Source: Bathymodiolus brooksi
Lineage: Eukaryota > Mollusca > Bivalvia > Mytilida > Modiolidae
DNA length: 64,000 nt
Assembly (NCBI GenBank): GCA_963680875.1
Contig: OY804585.1
Span: 24,281,686 to 24,345,685 of the forward strand
Direction of reading: 5' to 3'
Shown here: positions 36,201-44,175 of the stretch, one piece after another
How positions within the stretch are numbered: the first letter of the stretch is position 1
Layout: the number at the start of each line of letters is the position of its first letter
The notes under the pieces: generated by a model
What the model saw: only the letters and a program-made list of their open reading frames with translations
Told to the model about the DNA's origin: nothing
The model's database searches: none
Program-made: the position numbers and the translations under genes

Positions 36201-39200
36201 ACATGACATATGTCATAAAAATAAAAACTAAGTAAAATCACCTACATGACATATGTCATAAAAATAAAAACCAAGTAATATCACCTACATGACATATGTC
36301 ATAAAAATAAAAACCAAGTAATATCACCTACATGACATATGTCATAAAAATAAAAACCAAGTAATATCACCTACATGACATATGTCATAAAAATAAAAAC
36401 CAAGTAATATCACCTACATGAAATATGTCATAAAAATACAAATGCTACCAAAGTCAGGCTTTGTCAGTTTGTCTTTACTATTGATATTTTATATATGATG
36501 CCCACATATTCTTTCGCTCACTGTTGGAAAATCATTTTTTGATGTCGGGCAATGCTGTCAGTAGTTTTAAGTTTTAAACTTGTGTTCAGTTGTCCACAGG
36601 ACTACAATTCCTCAGATCCCCAATGATATATAGTTTATTGTAGAATAATCTGCTTCTTACTTTTTCAATGAACTTTTCATCACTGTTTTTCGGAGTCAAA
36701 ACTGTCAACGATGCAACTCCATGTGGCAAGGAATGCGAGTTTTTTTTTCTTTTGAAAAATATGTGTGTGTACAGGTTCTCTCATTATTGACAATGTTTTT
36801 CTGGAGAATAACTGTTTTAACATGTATGAATGCATTGTAGATATTGATAATATACATTTATTTGTTAAATAAACAAGGATAATTGTATTTATTTAACAAA
36901 ATCATACAATTTTATGCAAGCCTGTGGATTTCATTAAGATACAGGCCTCAATTGCCTGTACGTGAAAATTCTTATTGCATGAACTGAACATCAACAGATG
37001 TTTTGCTTTTCTACAACTTAATATAAAGTCTGATATTTCAGATAATTTATTCACAATTAAATACATGTACATACATCAGTCCCTATGGTAGCAAACTGCT
37101 TTTGAAGCTCCATGGCAAAGATTAAGTTCTGTTCAACTTCATTGTACTTGTCAACAGCAACCTACAATACAAAGTCAATAAGGTTCTTAGTAATAATACA
37201 TGTATGTATATAACTTACTACAGGTAGTGTGATGGTTTACAAATAATGGGGACCAAATATCAATAATAACCACTATCATACTTCTCCAATGCCAAGTGTA
37301 ATCGATTGTCCTTTTAATTTCAGCGAGAAACTTTACCATGTATTTCTGTACTTGCACATTCCCCCACTAAACATAGCAGTCACGATCATGATGATATAAT
37401 CAAAACTAATTATCTAAAAACTGACAAGGATTCTCCTTGGAGTGAGTGTTGCTAACTGAGTAATTTTTCAGCTATATTCTGGTGAGAACATGTTACATTT
37501 GATGAGATGATGATGACTGCTTTTTACTAGACCAACACGCTTAGTTGGATGTTTATAGTGCTAGCTTACTGAAACAACAGTCGGCGGTTAGACATGTTGC
37601 TCCACTCGGGAAACATTATCTTGATTCTGTGCAAACTAGGCTTTGCTTATACTCCTTAGCCCCCCCCCCCCCCAAAAAAAATGTGTGTTTCTGATTGCAT
37701 GGTCTTCAAAATAAGGGTCGGTAGGTAGGGATTTTTTTTTTAAACCTACAAGTATGCTCCTTCCTCTAAAATCACACAAAATTATAATTCCTATGGGATG
37801 TTCATACATGTTAGAGCTCTCTGATCCGTCAAGTGCAGTCCATGGGCCTTTGGGACATGAGGAGAGGGATATCTCCATCAGGCCATCATCGTGGCATAAA
37901 AAATTGCTTTCCAACTTTTCAAAAGATGTAGACAGCAATAGTAGTGTTTTATCTAAAGAAAAATAGAATGGTGCGGCGCCATGCCCCTTTTAATAAAAAA
38001 AAATGTGGCGCCACGTATTGCCGATGTGCCCTTTTTCATTTCTTCAAACGATCCGTAAGATAGCATGGTTGAAGGGTGACAACTCTAACGAACTATCAAA
38101 TTTTGACGCCATTGTGAAAATTAAAAAAAATGCCGACTGCCGACAGAAGGAAAAGAAAAAGGGAGGAGATGAGGAAGGCAGAAGCAGCCAAATGCCGAAA
38201 CCTAATGAAATTCTTCAGCAGGTATATAAAATGTTTCACCCGCCGTAAAATTGTGTGAACTTGTAATGAAGTGTCAATTTTTAATCAACATTCATCGGCG
38301 GTGGTGAAGTTTACCTGAGCTTGGTAATCTGTCAACAATGTTTTGATAGCAGTTTATATGGATTCCCCCAAAACACCTGTAGGCCTTTACTATTCAACAT
38401 TTGTATAAACATTAAATATTGTAGATATTTTGATAGCAGTAGCAGTTCTCTTTGACCCACCCCACATGTACCTGTGTGTATGAATAAGGCCAGAAAAAAA
38501 TATATATCTCTGTTCAAGGTTTCCCTACAGTACCATCCCTATTTTTTCTGCCTACCCTAATAGCACATTTTATTGGTATTTTTTGTAAAATGCCGCTAAG
38601 TCATCACATTTTGGTTAAGCACTGTTAAAGTCAAGAAATCAAAATAATTTTGAAAAATAAAATGGTTTTACCTACCTACCTACCCTATTTTTTCTATGTG
38701 CCCTTTAAAAAAAAAATACCATGCCCCTTTTCAGTCCTAGATAAAACACTAAATAGTGCTTTGAAAGTTCTGATTTCTGGAGAGTGGTCGCACTTCTCTT
38801 TCAATATGGAAAGGACTGTTGACGTCCCTTCCATTATAGGATTGCTGAATCATTAATACTGGTTCCAAACATCGATCAAATGTACAAGGAAATGAAGAAA
38901 ATTCAAACAGGAAACCGGTCTTTAATAAATCCGTTTCAATTAAACGCTTATCAGAAAGCGTCAATATCGCAACAGTCAAGCGTCTATTGTTGAAGTCGGA
39001 AACAAACACGGAAACGGAGACGAATTTCCGGATTTTGTCGATCTATTTTTTTTTGGCATAAAAAATGTTAGGGTCGGTCGGAAACACATTTTTGGCCTTA
39101 ATACTGCTTGCTTAGCAGAGAAGCAACAAATACCAATTTTATAGTCTGGTTTGACCTGACCGATGCTCAAACAGACGATCTACCGCAGTTAATGTGATTA

Positions 39201-40577
39201 CACTAACAATTACACCACAGATGCAGTTTCTTTTCCTTCGAAAACTAAAAGTAAATTTGTATAAGTTTTCAGCTTAATTTATCCAAGATAACTTGAATAC
39301 TCAAGGAAAATAACTGAAAATAAGTTGACATATATTAATATCCACTTAACTACTGCATTCAAATTCATTAATATAAGATTTTATGAATATATCACATCCG
39401 AGTTCAGCTGTTTGGTCTTTAAATCTAGAACATATGCTAATTCATTCTTCAACTTTAAATAAGTAAATACCTGTTGGTCTTTCTCCAACACAACACCACT
39501 GTCTTGCTTCTCTTTATATGCATCTAATTTTCCCTAAGACAAAACAAGGATATAAATTATGACACTTTTAAAAATACTCTGTGTCACGCGGGGCCGTCGT
39601 GGTCATGATCATATGGAGGTTGGATTTACAACTACCTATGCAATCAGTGCCTATCATCACTAATGTTGTGAGTTCGAATCCCACTCAGGCAAGGTGTACT
39701 CGATACATGTGATGTTTGTCAGCGACTCAGGGCTGGTCAGTGGTTTCCTCCATCAATAAAACTGACCACCTCGATATTACTGAAATATTGTTGAAAGTGT
39801 CATTAAACACCATAACCCTAACCCCAAGCCCTGTGTCACGCACTTTCAAGCGAAGTCATATGAAATGATCAGAAAATGAAAATTACTAATCAACAGTGCA
39901 GAATGACCAAATTACATACGTTTATCATAATCAGTAAGTTTTTATTCTAGCGAGTTCCAATTTTAGATAAATCTCTTTAAGTATGTCAGACACAAGAGTA
40001 ATAACATTGTTTGCCATCCTCACAAAAAATGAGGGTCATGTGCAGTCAAAAAAAAGGAAAATCTCTCAATATCACTGGTCAAATATAGAACATGTCATTG
40101 TGTATTAAAATTGTTTCGGTGGTTTATCTTAAAGAACAATACCATGAATACACTTCAAACAGACACGCTATTCTGAATTCTGTGCATTTTTAATTCATTT
40201 CCGGTTGGTCCGCCATTTTTATGAATTTCAGTCGTACGGTCATGACCATTTTTGTTCACATTTTCCCAATTAAATACACGTTTACAATATTCTTTCTGTT
40301 GGTACATATAATAACTGAATAATAAATATTCAAATGATTGCTTTAAATATAAAAAAATTGAAGACGATTGCTTGATTTCAAGTCAATAACAATGGTTTCT
40401 AACTTCATGTTTTTTCAAGTTATTTGAGTTTGCTTTATTACAACACCAGAAATACAAATTTACCTTTCTCTTCTCTAGATTTCGAACTTTCTTTTCAAAG
40501 ACAATGAGGATTTGTTTCATTGGATCCCCGGCGTCCAAAGAGACTTTATTATCTGTTTTTGTAGAGGCGGCAGGCAT
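20936..40577 (-). CDS. CAPRIN1: Caprin-1-like RNA-binding protein, complete, ten exons, 634 aa
   Basis: Caprin-1 is a cytoplasmic RNA-binding protein that partners G3BP and FMRP in stress granules and translational control. Exons on the minus strand are 40577-40464, 39533-39471, 37161-37075, 35907-35746, 33438-32907, 28608-28211, 27476-27326, 25621-25463, 24233-24102 and 21042-20936. Joining them gives one open frame with GT..AG at every intron. Residues 20-38 (MKQIL, RNLEKRK) open the HR1 coiled-coil region, which continues through [16 protein letters not shown] and QVRSDFQKG to DELYKLINP and [10 protein letters not shown] near 145-205. Residues ~303-322 ([14 protein letters not shown]) match the human G3BP-binding motif region, followed by [10 protein letters not shown]. 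Residues 330-500 are Q/S-rich, and 500-634 are rich in RGG and YQGY and end QAQQVS. Human CAPRIN1 is 709 aa, so length is ordinary. The C1q-related domain of vertebrate CAPRIN2 is absent. Introns are long and TE-filled. Confidence 0.96.
21263..21398 (-). mobile_element. tRNA-derived SINE, family 3, flanked by (TA)n
   Basis: On the minus strand it reads GTGGATGTGGTCGAGTGGTC then TAGGGTGCTGGACGTAAGGC and B-box GGGTTCAAATCCCG, followed by a short tail GACAGCTCTAAAATC. A and B boxes are clear and the head resembles a class II (Leu/Ser) tRNA. It is bounded by TA runs on both sides, so it inserted into or created a microsatellite. Confidence 0.75.
21497..22596. mobile_element. hAT-like non-autonomous DNA transposon, 1.1 kb
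   Basis: The ends are CAGTGTTTTAGCTAGGAT and CGGGCTAGCGAGAACACTG. The inverse of the latter starts CAGTGTTCTCGCTAGCCCG, so the terminal ~15 bp match apart from a few bases. CAGTGTT-type ends are usual in hAT elements. AAGGGCA(G/C) phrases are repeated near both ends: AAAGGGCAGGGTGC, AAAGGGCACTTT and GGGGCAGGGCG. No clean 8-bp TSD is visible (ATCCACGA against TCACGTAT). No transposase is encoded. Confidence 0.7.
23247..23660. mobile_element. MITE with ~98-bp TIRs and TA target duplication
   Basis: The left arm CATTCACAGGTCAAAAGTAT followed by TTCCACACCAAGA is the near-perfect inverse of the right arm ending GGAAATACCTTTGACTCATG then AATG. The match extends about 98 bp to AGTCATTCCTTA / AAGGAATGACTTC. 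TA lies on each side (23245-23246 and 23661-23662). TA duplication fits Tc1/mariner-type mobilisation. The arms flank ~215 bp of AT-rich filler. Confidence 0.88.
24102..24233 (-). CDS. CAPRIN1: Caprin exon 9 (YQGY/RGG region)
   Basis: The acceptor is TTCTTCAG and the donor is GTGCGT. It encodes [31 protein letters not shown] and SRGGPRG. The pattern PRD.Y..DGYQ..FKRGS..GPRG matches the C-terminal part of vertebrate Caprin-1. Confidence 0.96.
24234..25462 (-). other. Caprin intron 8
   Basis: The donor is GTATGT at 25462 and the acceptor ends at 24234. It contains a full-length SINE at about 25050-25312. The remainder is AT-rich with no exon candidate. Confidence 0.9.
25050..25312 (-). mobile_element. 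SINE, family 1, full length
   Basis: The tail TTTAATGCCACTTTCAACAA is at the left. The core has GTTTTATTGGTGGAGGAAAC and ATAATGTTGTATCGAGTAC. The head at the right, on minus, is GGGGCAGTCTTGGTCATGAT with B-box-like GAGTTTGAACCCTG. Confidence 0.75.
25463..25621 (-). CDS. CAPRIN1: Caprin exon 8 (RGG repeats)
   Basis: The acceptor is AACTTGTAG and the donor is GTATGT. It encodes [19 protein letters not shown], then [12 protein letters not shown] and a G/S/N-rich end YGGSRG. RGG motifs bind RNA and promote phase separation in Caprin proteins. The phase is 1 in and 1 out, with split Gly codons on both sides. Confidence 0.95.
25622..27325 (-). other. Caprin intron 7
   Basis: The donor is GTATGT at 27325. 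It contains an apparent DNA-transposon remnant bounded by GGTGCATAATG-type inverted ends (25993-27160). The flanks hold nothing further. Confidence 0.85.
25993..27160. mobile_element. Putative DNA transposon remnant with GGTGCATAATG ends
   Basis: The left side has GGTGCATAATGCACAGGATT and later GTGTGCATTATAAACAGGAA. The right side reads TGCGCATTATAGACACGAAC and GGTGCACATTATGCAACCCT. These form interleaved inverted copies, GCATAATG(C/T)GCA against its inverse. The ~1.1 kb interior is AT-rich with broken frames. Superfamily is not assignable by eye. Confidence 0.5.
27326..27476 (-). CDS. CAPRIN1: Caprin exon 7 (Q/S-rich)
   Basis: The acceptor is GCATTTACAG and the donor is GTATGT. It encodes [20 protein letters not shown], a Q/S-rich stretch and EQSDFQ before a split Gly codon. 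Low complexity is expected here in Caprin. Confidence 0.9.
27477..28210 (-). other. Caprin intron 6
   Basis: The donor is GTAGTT at 28210 and the acceptor is TTTACAG. It is AT-rich. A CTAGAGGCTCATCTGAGTC phrase near 27699 with CTGGCTCACCCG just after resembles the 3' end of the Helitron-like family, so a decayed fragment (about 27699-28100) is likely. No exon is seen. Confidence 0.8.
28211..28608 (-). CDS. CAPRIN1: Caprin exon 6 (after the G3BP-binding motif)
   Basis: The acceptor is ATATTTTGCAG and the donor is GTAGTT. The split Ser codon is followed by [18 protein letters not shown], which aligns with the vertebrate DPAIVSAQPM stretch just after the G3BP-binding motif. The rest is rich in Q, S and T and ends PPKHDSKQQ. 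Confidence 0.94.
28609..32906 (-). other. Caprin intron 5 (4.3 kb)
   Basis: The donor GTGAGT is at 32906. It is AT-rich with one truncated SINE (29134-29290). A repeat-like phrase at 32704-32745 (CTGGAATAACCTTCATCA) also occurs at 3876. Between 31080 and 31260 the phrases ATCAGATGTGATGCAATGTC and TCAGCTACTTATTACT are each present twice, a ~130-bp diverged duplication. Nothing else is recognised. Confidence 0.8.
29134..29290 (-). mobile_element. SINE fragment, family 1 (tail and core)
   Basis: TTTAATGCCACTTTCAACAA, ATTGGTGGTGGAAACCGGAC, CGACCTGTCGCAAGTCACTA and TTATCACATAATG are present. The tRNA-like head is missing. Confidence 0.7.
32907..33438 (-). CDS. CAPRIN1: Caprin exon 5 (end of HR1 and G3BP-binding motif)
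   Basis: The acceptor is ATCTATTTAG and the donor is GTGAGT. It encodes [34 protein letters not shown] and CGYFERAL, matching vertebrate LSEEELSLLDEFYKLVDP, CGTTYKVLKEI and NYFDS. A variable acidic part follows, then a basic QRQRPFQEI stretch and [15 protein letters not shown]. The exon breaks just inside the G3BP-binding motif. Confidence 0.97.
33915..35325 (-). mobile_element. Dispersed repeat 'ACAATTATTTGACCTTGAGG' surrounding Helitron-like copy 3
   Basis: ACAATTATTTGACCTTGAGG followed by CCCACGAAGGTCATTA and CACCCACATACCAAATATCA occurs at 33990-34135 and again at 35090-35235, on either side of the Helitron-like element. The right part ends GTCTCCCTTCGTTCG AAGGCGAGACAT, and a GTCTCCCCTTAATGC form lies at 33920. 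Either the element inserted between two tandem copies or a copy was duplicated. Confidence 0.6.
34147..35088 (-). mobile_element. Helitron-like non-autonomous element, copy 3
   Basis: On the minus strand it starts TAGCTCACCTGACCCAAGTC and ends AGGCTCAGTGGGCTGAGCCT then CTAG and T. Body blocks are the same as in copy 2: ATAACTCC..GGTAATCAGATTT, ATTGCAGG and ATGGCCGC-type phrases. It has no 311-bp satellite, so it is a short form. Confidence 0.75.
35445..35702 (-). mobile_element. SINE, family 1, full length
   Basis: The tail TTTAATGCCACTTTCAACAA and core AGTGGAGGAAACCGGAGTAC are present. TCGCAAGTCACTGACAAACT and CGAGTACACCTCGCC follow. The head at the right carries GAGTTTGAACACAG on minus and TAGTCATGATCATGTGG. 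It ends 43 bp from Caprin exon 4. Confidence 0.75.
35746..35907 (-). CDS. CAPRIN1: Caprin exon 4 (HR1 coiled coil)
   Basis: The acceptor is TTAATTGTAG and the donor is GTAAGT. It encodes a charged helical stretch ([36 protein letters not shown]) and [15 protein letters not shown]. It aligns with the vertebrate region ending DEVRTDLKQGLNGV. Confidence 0.95.
35908..37074 (-). other. Caprin intron 3 with a 43-bp minisatellite
   Basis: The donor is GTATGT at 37074 and the acceptor is at 35908. Apart from the minisatellite (36179-36438) it is AT-rich with nothing recognised. Confidence 0.9.
36179..36438. repeat. 43-bp minisatellite, six copies, with a 14-bp palindrome per unit
   Basis: The unit reads AAAAACCAAGTAATATCACC then TACATGACATATGTCATAAA then AAT. 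ATGACATATGTCAT is a perfect palindrome in each copy except the last, where C is changed to A. Six copies span about 258 bp. One unit differs at two sites (CTAAGTAAAATC). Confidence 0.95.
37075..37161 (-). CDS. CAPRIN1: Caprin exon 3 (HR1)
   Basis: The acceptor is TATTGTAG and the donor is GTATGT. It encodes [20 protein letters not shown] then KQFATIGTD. It matches vertebrate VSKYQEVTNNLEFAKELQRSF. Confidence 0.95.
37430..37625 (-). mobile_element. SINE fragment, family 2
   Basis: On the minus strand it carries CGAGTGGAGCAACATGTCTA, CTGTTGTTTCAGTAAGCTAG and CATCATCTCATC. These are the middle and 3' blocks of the family-2 SINE at 46018-46576. Confidence 0.65.
37640..39150. mobile_element. Uncharacterised repeat-like region with AGGGTCGGT ends
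   Basis: The left has poly-C (37661-37674) and AAATAAGGGTCGGTAGGTAG; the right has TTAGGGTCGGTCGGAAACAC. In between, ATGCCCCTTTT occurs at 37981 and 38722, and GTGTTTTATCT (37947) is the inverse of AGATAAAACAC (38740). A short basic frame at 38129-38230 ([14 protein letters not shown]) resembles the start of a transposase-type protein, but this is weak. I cannot classify the element. Confidence 0.4.
39471..39533 (-). CDS. CAPRIN1: Caprin exon 2
   Basis: This 63-bp exon has acceptor TTTTGTCTTAG and donor GTATTT. It encodes [20 protein letters not shown] and Q. GKLD.Y matches the vertebrate segment right after RNLEKKK. Both sides are on codon boundaries. Confidence 0.93.
39534..40463 (-). other. 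Caprin intron 1 with a SINE
   Basis: The donor is GTAAAT at 40463. It contains a full-length SINE at 39588-39830. The rest is AT-rich and holds nothing recognised. Confidence 0.9.
39588..39830 (+). mobile_element. SINE, family 1, full length
   Basis: The head GGGGCCGTCGTGGTCATGAT leads to B-box GAGTTCGAATCCCA, core TGTACTCGATACATG, CCTCCATCAATAAAACTGAC and tail GTTGAAAGTGTCATTAAACA with CCTAACCCC. It is one of the best-preserved heads in the window. Confidence 0.8.
40464..40577 (-). CDS. CAPRIN1: Caprin exon 1 (start codon)
   Basis: ATG at 40577-40575 opens [20 protein letters not shown] and then [18 protein letters not shown]. The exon ends at donor GTAAAT. MKQIL....K.RNLEKRK matches the vertebrate start of HR1. 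The N-terminus is much shorter than in mammals. The upstream sequence GATTTTTCACGTGCTTCG gives no in-frame extension that I can support. Confidence 0.92.
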
Positions 40578-42425
40578 CGTTCAACGGCAACAACTCGACA
40601 TAGATTTTTCACGTGCTTCGATAATAGACCTTTTTCATTAGAGTATGGAAAAATGTTTTACTGGAGTTAATTCCCTTTAATTAAAATTTGGATTCACGAT
40701 AATATAATGCAGATATCATTTATATATTATTTGCTATTAACCATTTTCGACTATTGAAATATTAAGCAGCTTGAAATAAAAAATAATGAAATATTAAATG
40801 CATATTTATTTTACTGGTACCATATATAATGTTATTTCATTGTAGAACCAGTTTAAAAAATACAGCAAGGAATAAGGTAAATACCCCCCCCCCCTTTTTG
40901 TTTAAATGATTTCCGATAGGTGAATTCGAATACAACTACTGTATGGCGTGTAACTCGTTCTTATTATACGAATGAATGAATGAATGAATTATACTTGTTT
41001 ATTCTTTATAAATGAATTAGACTTTAACCCAGTAATGGACTTAATGAAATATATAATTTCATAATTTGCGGCAAGTTATTATTTTTTTAAGAAACTGTTC
41101 CAAAAAAAAAAAAAAAAAAATCCATTGCTCTTGCCAAAAATATTGGTTTCCATTTGAGACCAGATCAGATGTTTAAACTCATATTACTTTTGACGTGGAA
41201 AAAATTCTTTCAAAATATAGAAGTTCTCTAGATTGTTTGGCGCACTTATTTGACCAATATAGCTCAAATTCAAATGTAAATAATTTTTGATTGAAACTCT
41301 CACAAACAAAAACAAACAAACAAACAAAACAAGACATCACAATTTCGGCGAAAATGAGAATGTGGCATGATCTGCAACGTAACTCATCCCGAGCGCAATA
41401 TACCGTGACAAGTCTTCTGCTTCCCAAAGAAATGGGTGTTCTTGAAATACCCTGTCAATCTAGATAACTAGTGCGAAACAGAATCCGACTGAGCATCTTT
41501 CTGTGCGCGGTAGGGACTCGAAGAACGGGGTTAATTGGAACACAGATTGAACCAGTGTGACAGATTTGAATTCTATTGAATGTTTTCTTATATTAAATAC
41601 ATATAGGCCAGCGGCGAAATCTAAAAAGTCGCTTATTTAAAGAGTTAAATCAACCCATCGACTACACTCCTAAATATACTTTCAAACGCTAGATTATGCT
41701 TTTAGCTAATAAATTTAACATGCCGTAATACAATCGTATAGTCACGTTATCACGAAAACTACATTTTTCTAGGATTACTGCGTTTTTGGAGAAAGTCCGA
41801 TCATACTCAGTAAAATCAATATTATACATGATTTATGCATCTTCGGCAATTTGTTGCGCTTGTAGTTTTTAAATCTAACTTAAATAAATAAAATAATTCA
41901 AAATATCTTATTAAAATAACTTTTATTTCATCAGTTTGGCTTCTTTGAAACCAGAAGATGTGTTAAAAATTTTAACGGTCACGTTTAAAATTATGTCAGA
42001 AGAAATGCTTTCATTAAATTGATCTCAAACTTTTTTAAAAACAAAAGTGTAAACATAGTTTACATAAAACATTTTCATTATAGCGCCAATTTCTACTAGT
42101 TTAAGAGGTTTGGACCGTTTTTAAATGCACATCAACATATCGAAAGTAGAAAATGATTCCGGATATTTTGCCCGTGACTTTTTAAAATTATAATCCTCAG
42201 TCCGATCAAATCTTATTGCATCGAGACCAAAGCATATTTTCTTAATAATGACTTATATTCTTGTGTTATCTGTATTTAATTGTTGTCACCCTTCATTCTT
42301 AACATTTGCTGTTTTTAATTGTTACGTTTTAGTTACAAAAGATGGTTTGAAATATTGTTTGTAGAGAATTTAATTAATGTTTACAAGTTGTTAGAAAATC
42401 ATTTGTCGGAACTGTTTTCCGGAAA
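40578..42425. other. Intergenic region upstream of Caprin (promoter side)
   Basis: A CACGTG E-box lies at about 40610-40615, 35 bp above the Caprin ATG. A C-run is at about 40886-40896, a GAATGAATGAATGAATGA repeat at about 40971 and an A-run at about 41103. No other feature was recognised, and no promoter element is proven. Confidence 0.5.
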
Positions 42426-44175
42426 ATGGCACAGTTTGGTAGCCAACTTAAACTTCTTCCATCTAGGGAAGTTCAAGAATCATTATTGAATTGTGTTGAA
42501 GAAGGTACAAAAATGGTCACATCACTTGTTGATGGTTCTTTGTCTGAGGGCCAGTCTCGTAGTTTCTACAATCCTAGTACACGGTCCAAGTTGAAGTCAT
42601 TCGAAGATATGACTCACAAAACTAAGCTGAAGTGTCGTTCTGGGGACACAGTCACTGTTCATATGAATCCTGAGCTAGTTTTTCGTCGGGAACTGGTTCT
42701 TGCAAATTGTCGAGAGGACGTTACTGTTGAAAAGGTTCTGTCTTTTCCAATTGGTCCGATTCCAACATAATTGTTTCACGACAATGGCACAATGCGCAAA
42801 ACCAGTAAGGCATATCTTGTACATCAACTGGAACAGAACGTTTCTATAATACAAACACTGCCCATTTTTTTATATTTCCAGAACAACTCTGATCAGAGAT
42901 GACATGCCTTTGTTGCAGTCAATAAATGTAAAAAGGTTTAGAACCTTTGGTGAGATGGCACTTGATTTTGTAAAAAATCAGATCTCTTGTTTTTAGTTTA
43001 CATCCGTTGTCGTCGATATCTTTGATAGATATGACATTCAAAACTCTATCAAAAATGCAGAACGGGACCGTCGATCCAATTCTGTTTTCACTGCATTTGA
43101 TTGAAAGTAGGGTTATTCCTGACTGGAAAAAGTTTATTAGTTCTGGTGAAAATATTATTAGAATTTCTCGGCGATTACATTGCCAAACATATTCGTCAGA
43201 ACAGTTCTCTCCAAGAAGGGCAATCACTTTACCTGGCCGGTTTATTTTCTAATCCTGAAACAGTTAAAATGTTGAATCAGAATGGTATGTTAGATTGCAG
43301 TTGTTTGGCAAGCACACAAGAAGAGGCGGATACCCGCATAATTTTGCATGCACTGCATTCTGACAAACTGTATCAAGAGAATAACGTTCAAGGTCGAATT
43401 GTTGTGAAATCCCCAGATACGGATGTTCTTGTCCTTTTAGTACATTATTTTCCAAATATGAAAAACACAAGTGAGCTTTGGTTTCAAACAGGACTTATTA
43501 CGAGCACTAAGGATTGTAGACGTTATATCCCTGTACACGAGTTATGCAAGTCATTGAGTTCCGTTGTGTGTGAGGTCTTGCCAGCTGACCATGCTCTAAC
43601 TGGGTGTGATACCACTTCTTCGTTCTTTGGTATCGGGAAGAACTCTATGTTCAAAGCTCTGAAAGAGCCACCCAATCAGTTTAGTGAAATGTCTCGAATA
43701 GAATGATTCAATCGATCTAAGCCGAAAACTAATATCAAGACTGTATGATCCGAAGGGAAAGTCGAAACGATGCCATATCGATCTGAACAAATTGCGGGTC
43801 AAATTGGAAACTGTCAAATATTCTACTTTGGTGAGACTTCCTCCGAGTGAAGACACATTTAAACAGCATGTTCTTAGATCTTCGTACCAAACAAAGATAT
43901 GGTTAATTGCACATATTCCAAAGCCAGCAGTTGCATCACCTCTTGAGCATGGTTGCAAATATGGAACATTTGGTCTTGAACCAATATTGTTTGAAGGTCA
44001 AATGTCATCTGACTTTTTGCAGGACCTCGTATGCAACGGAAGATCCGTTTGTAGTAAAGGTTGTGTTTGTTTTGAACAGAATTTGTCTTGCACAGAACTT
44101 TGTCCTTGCCAAGCATTAGACCTCTGTCACAATATGATTACACACAGGACAGATATCGAAGATGACGATGCGTAA
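42426..44175 (+). pseudogene. Broken intronless gene of the PIN-like / CXC (tesmin/TSO1-type) family
   Basis: Frame 42426-42770 encodes 114 residues (MAQFGSQLKLLPSREVQ... PIGPIPT). It meets TAA, yet the same frame continues sensibly as LFHDNGTMRKTSKAYLVHQL. After several frame changes, 43250-43706 encodes blocks with STQEEADTRIILHALH, VVKSPDTDVLVLLVHY and ADHALTGCDTTSSFFGIGK. These acidic clusters (EADTR, PDTDVLVL, TGCDT) are the hallmarks of a large uncharacterised family seen in many invertebrates and fish, which I believe has a PIN-like nuclease fold. A shift near 43706 leads to 43710-44175 with a C-terminal Cys array CSKGCVCFEQNLSC...CPC, a CXC-like motif. At least two frameshifts and two stops show it is dead. 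It is intronless and followed by an A-run at about 44274. Confidence 0.75.

Larger units (their letters stand above)
37162..39470 (-). other. Caprin intron 2
   Basis: The donor is GTATTT at 39470. It contains a family-2 SINE fragment (37430-37625) and an uncharacterised ~1.5-kb repeat-like region (37640-39150). Confidence 0.9.
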
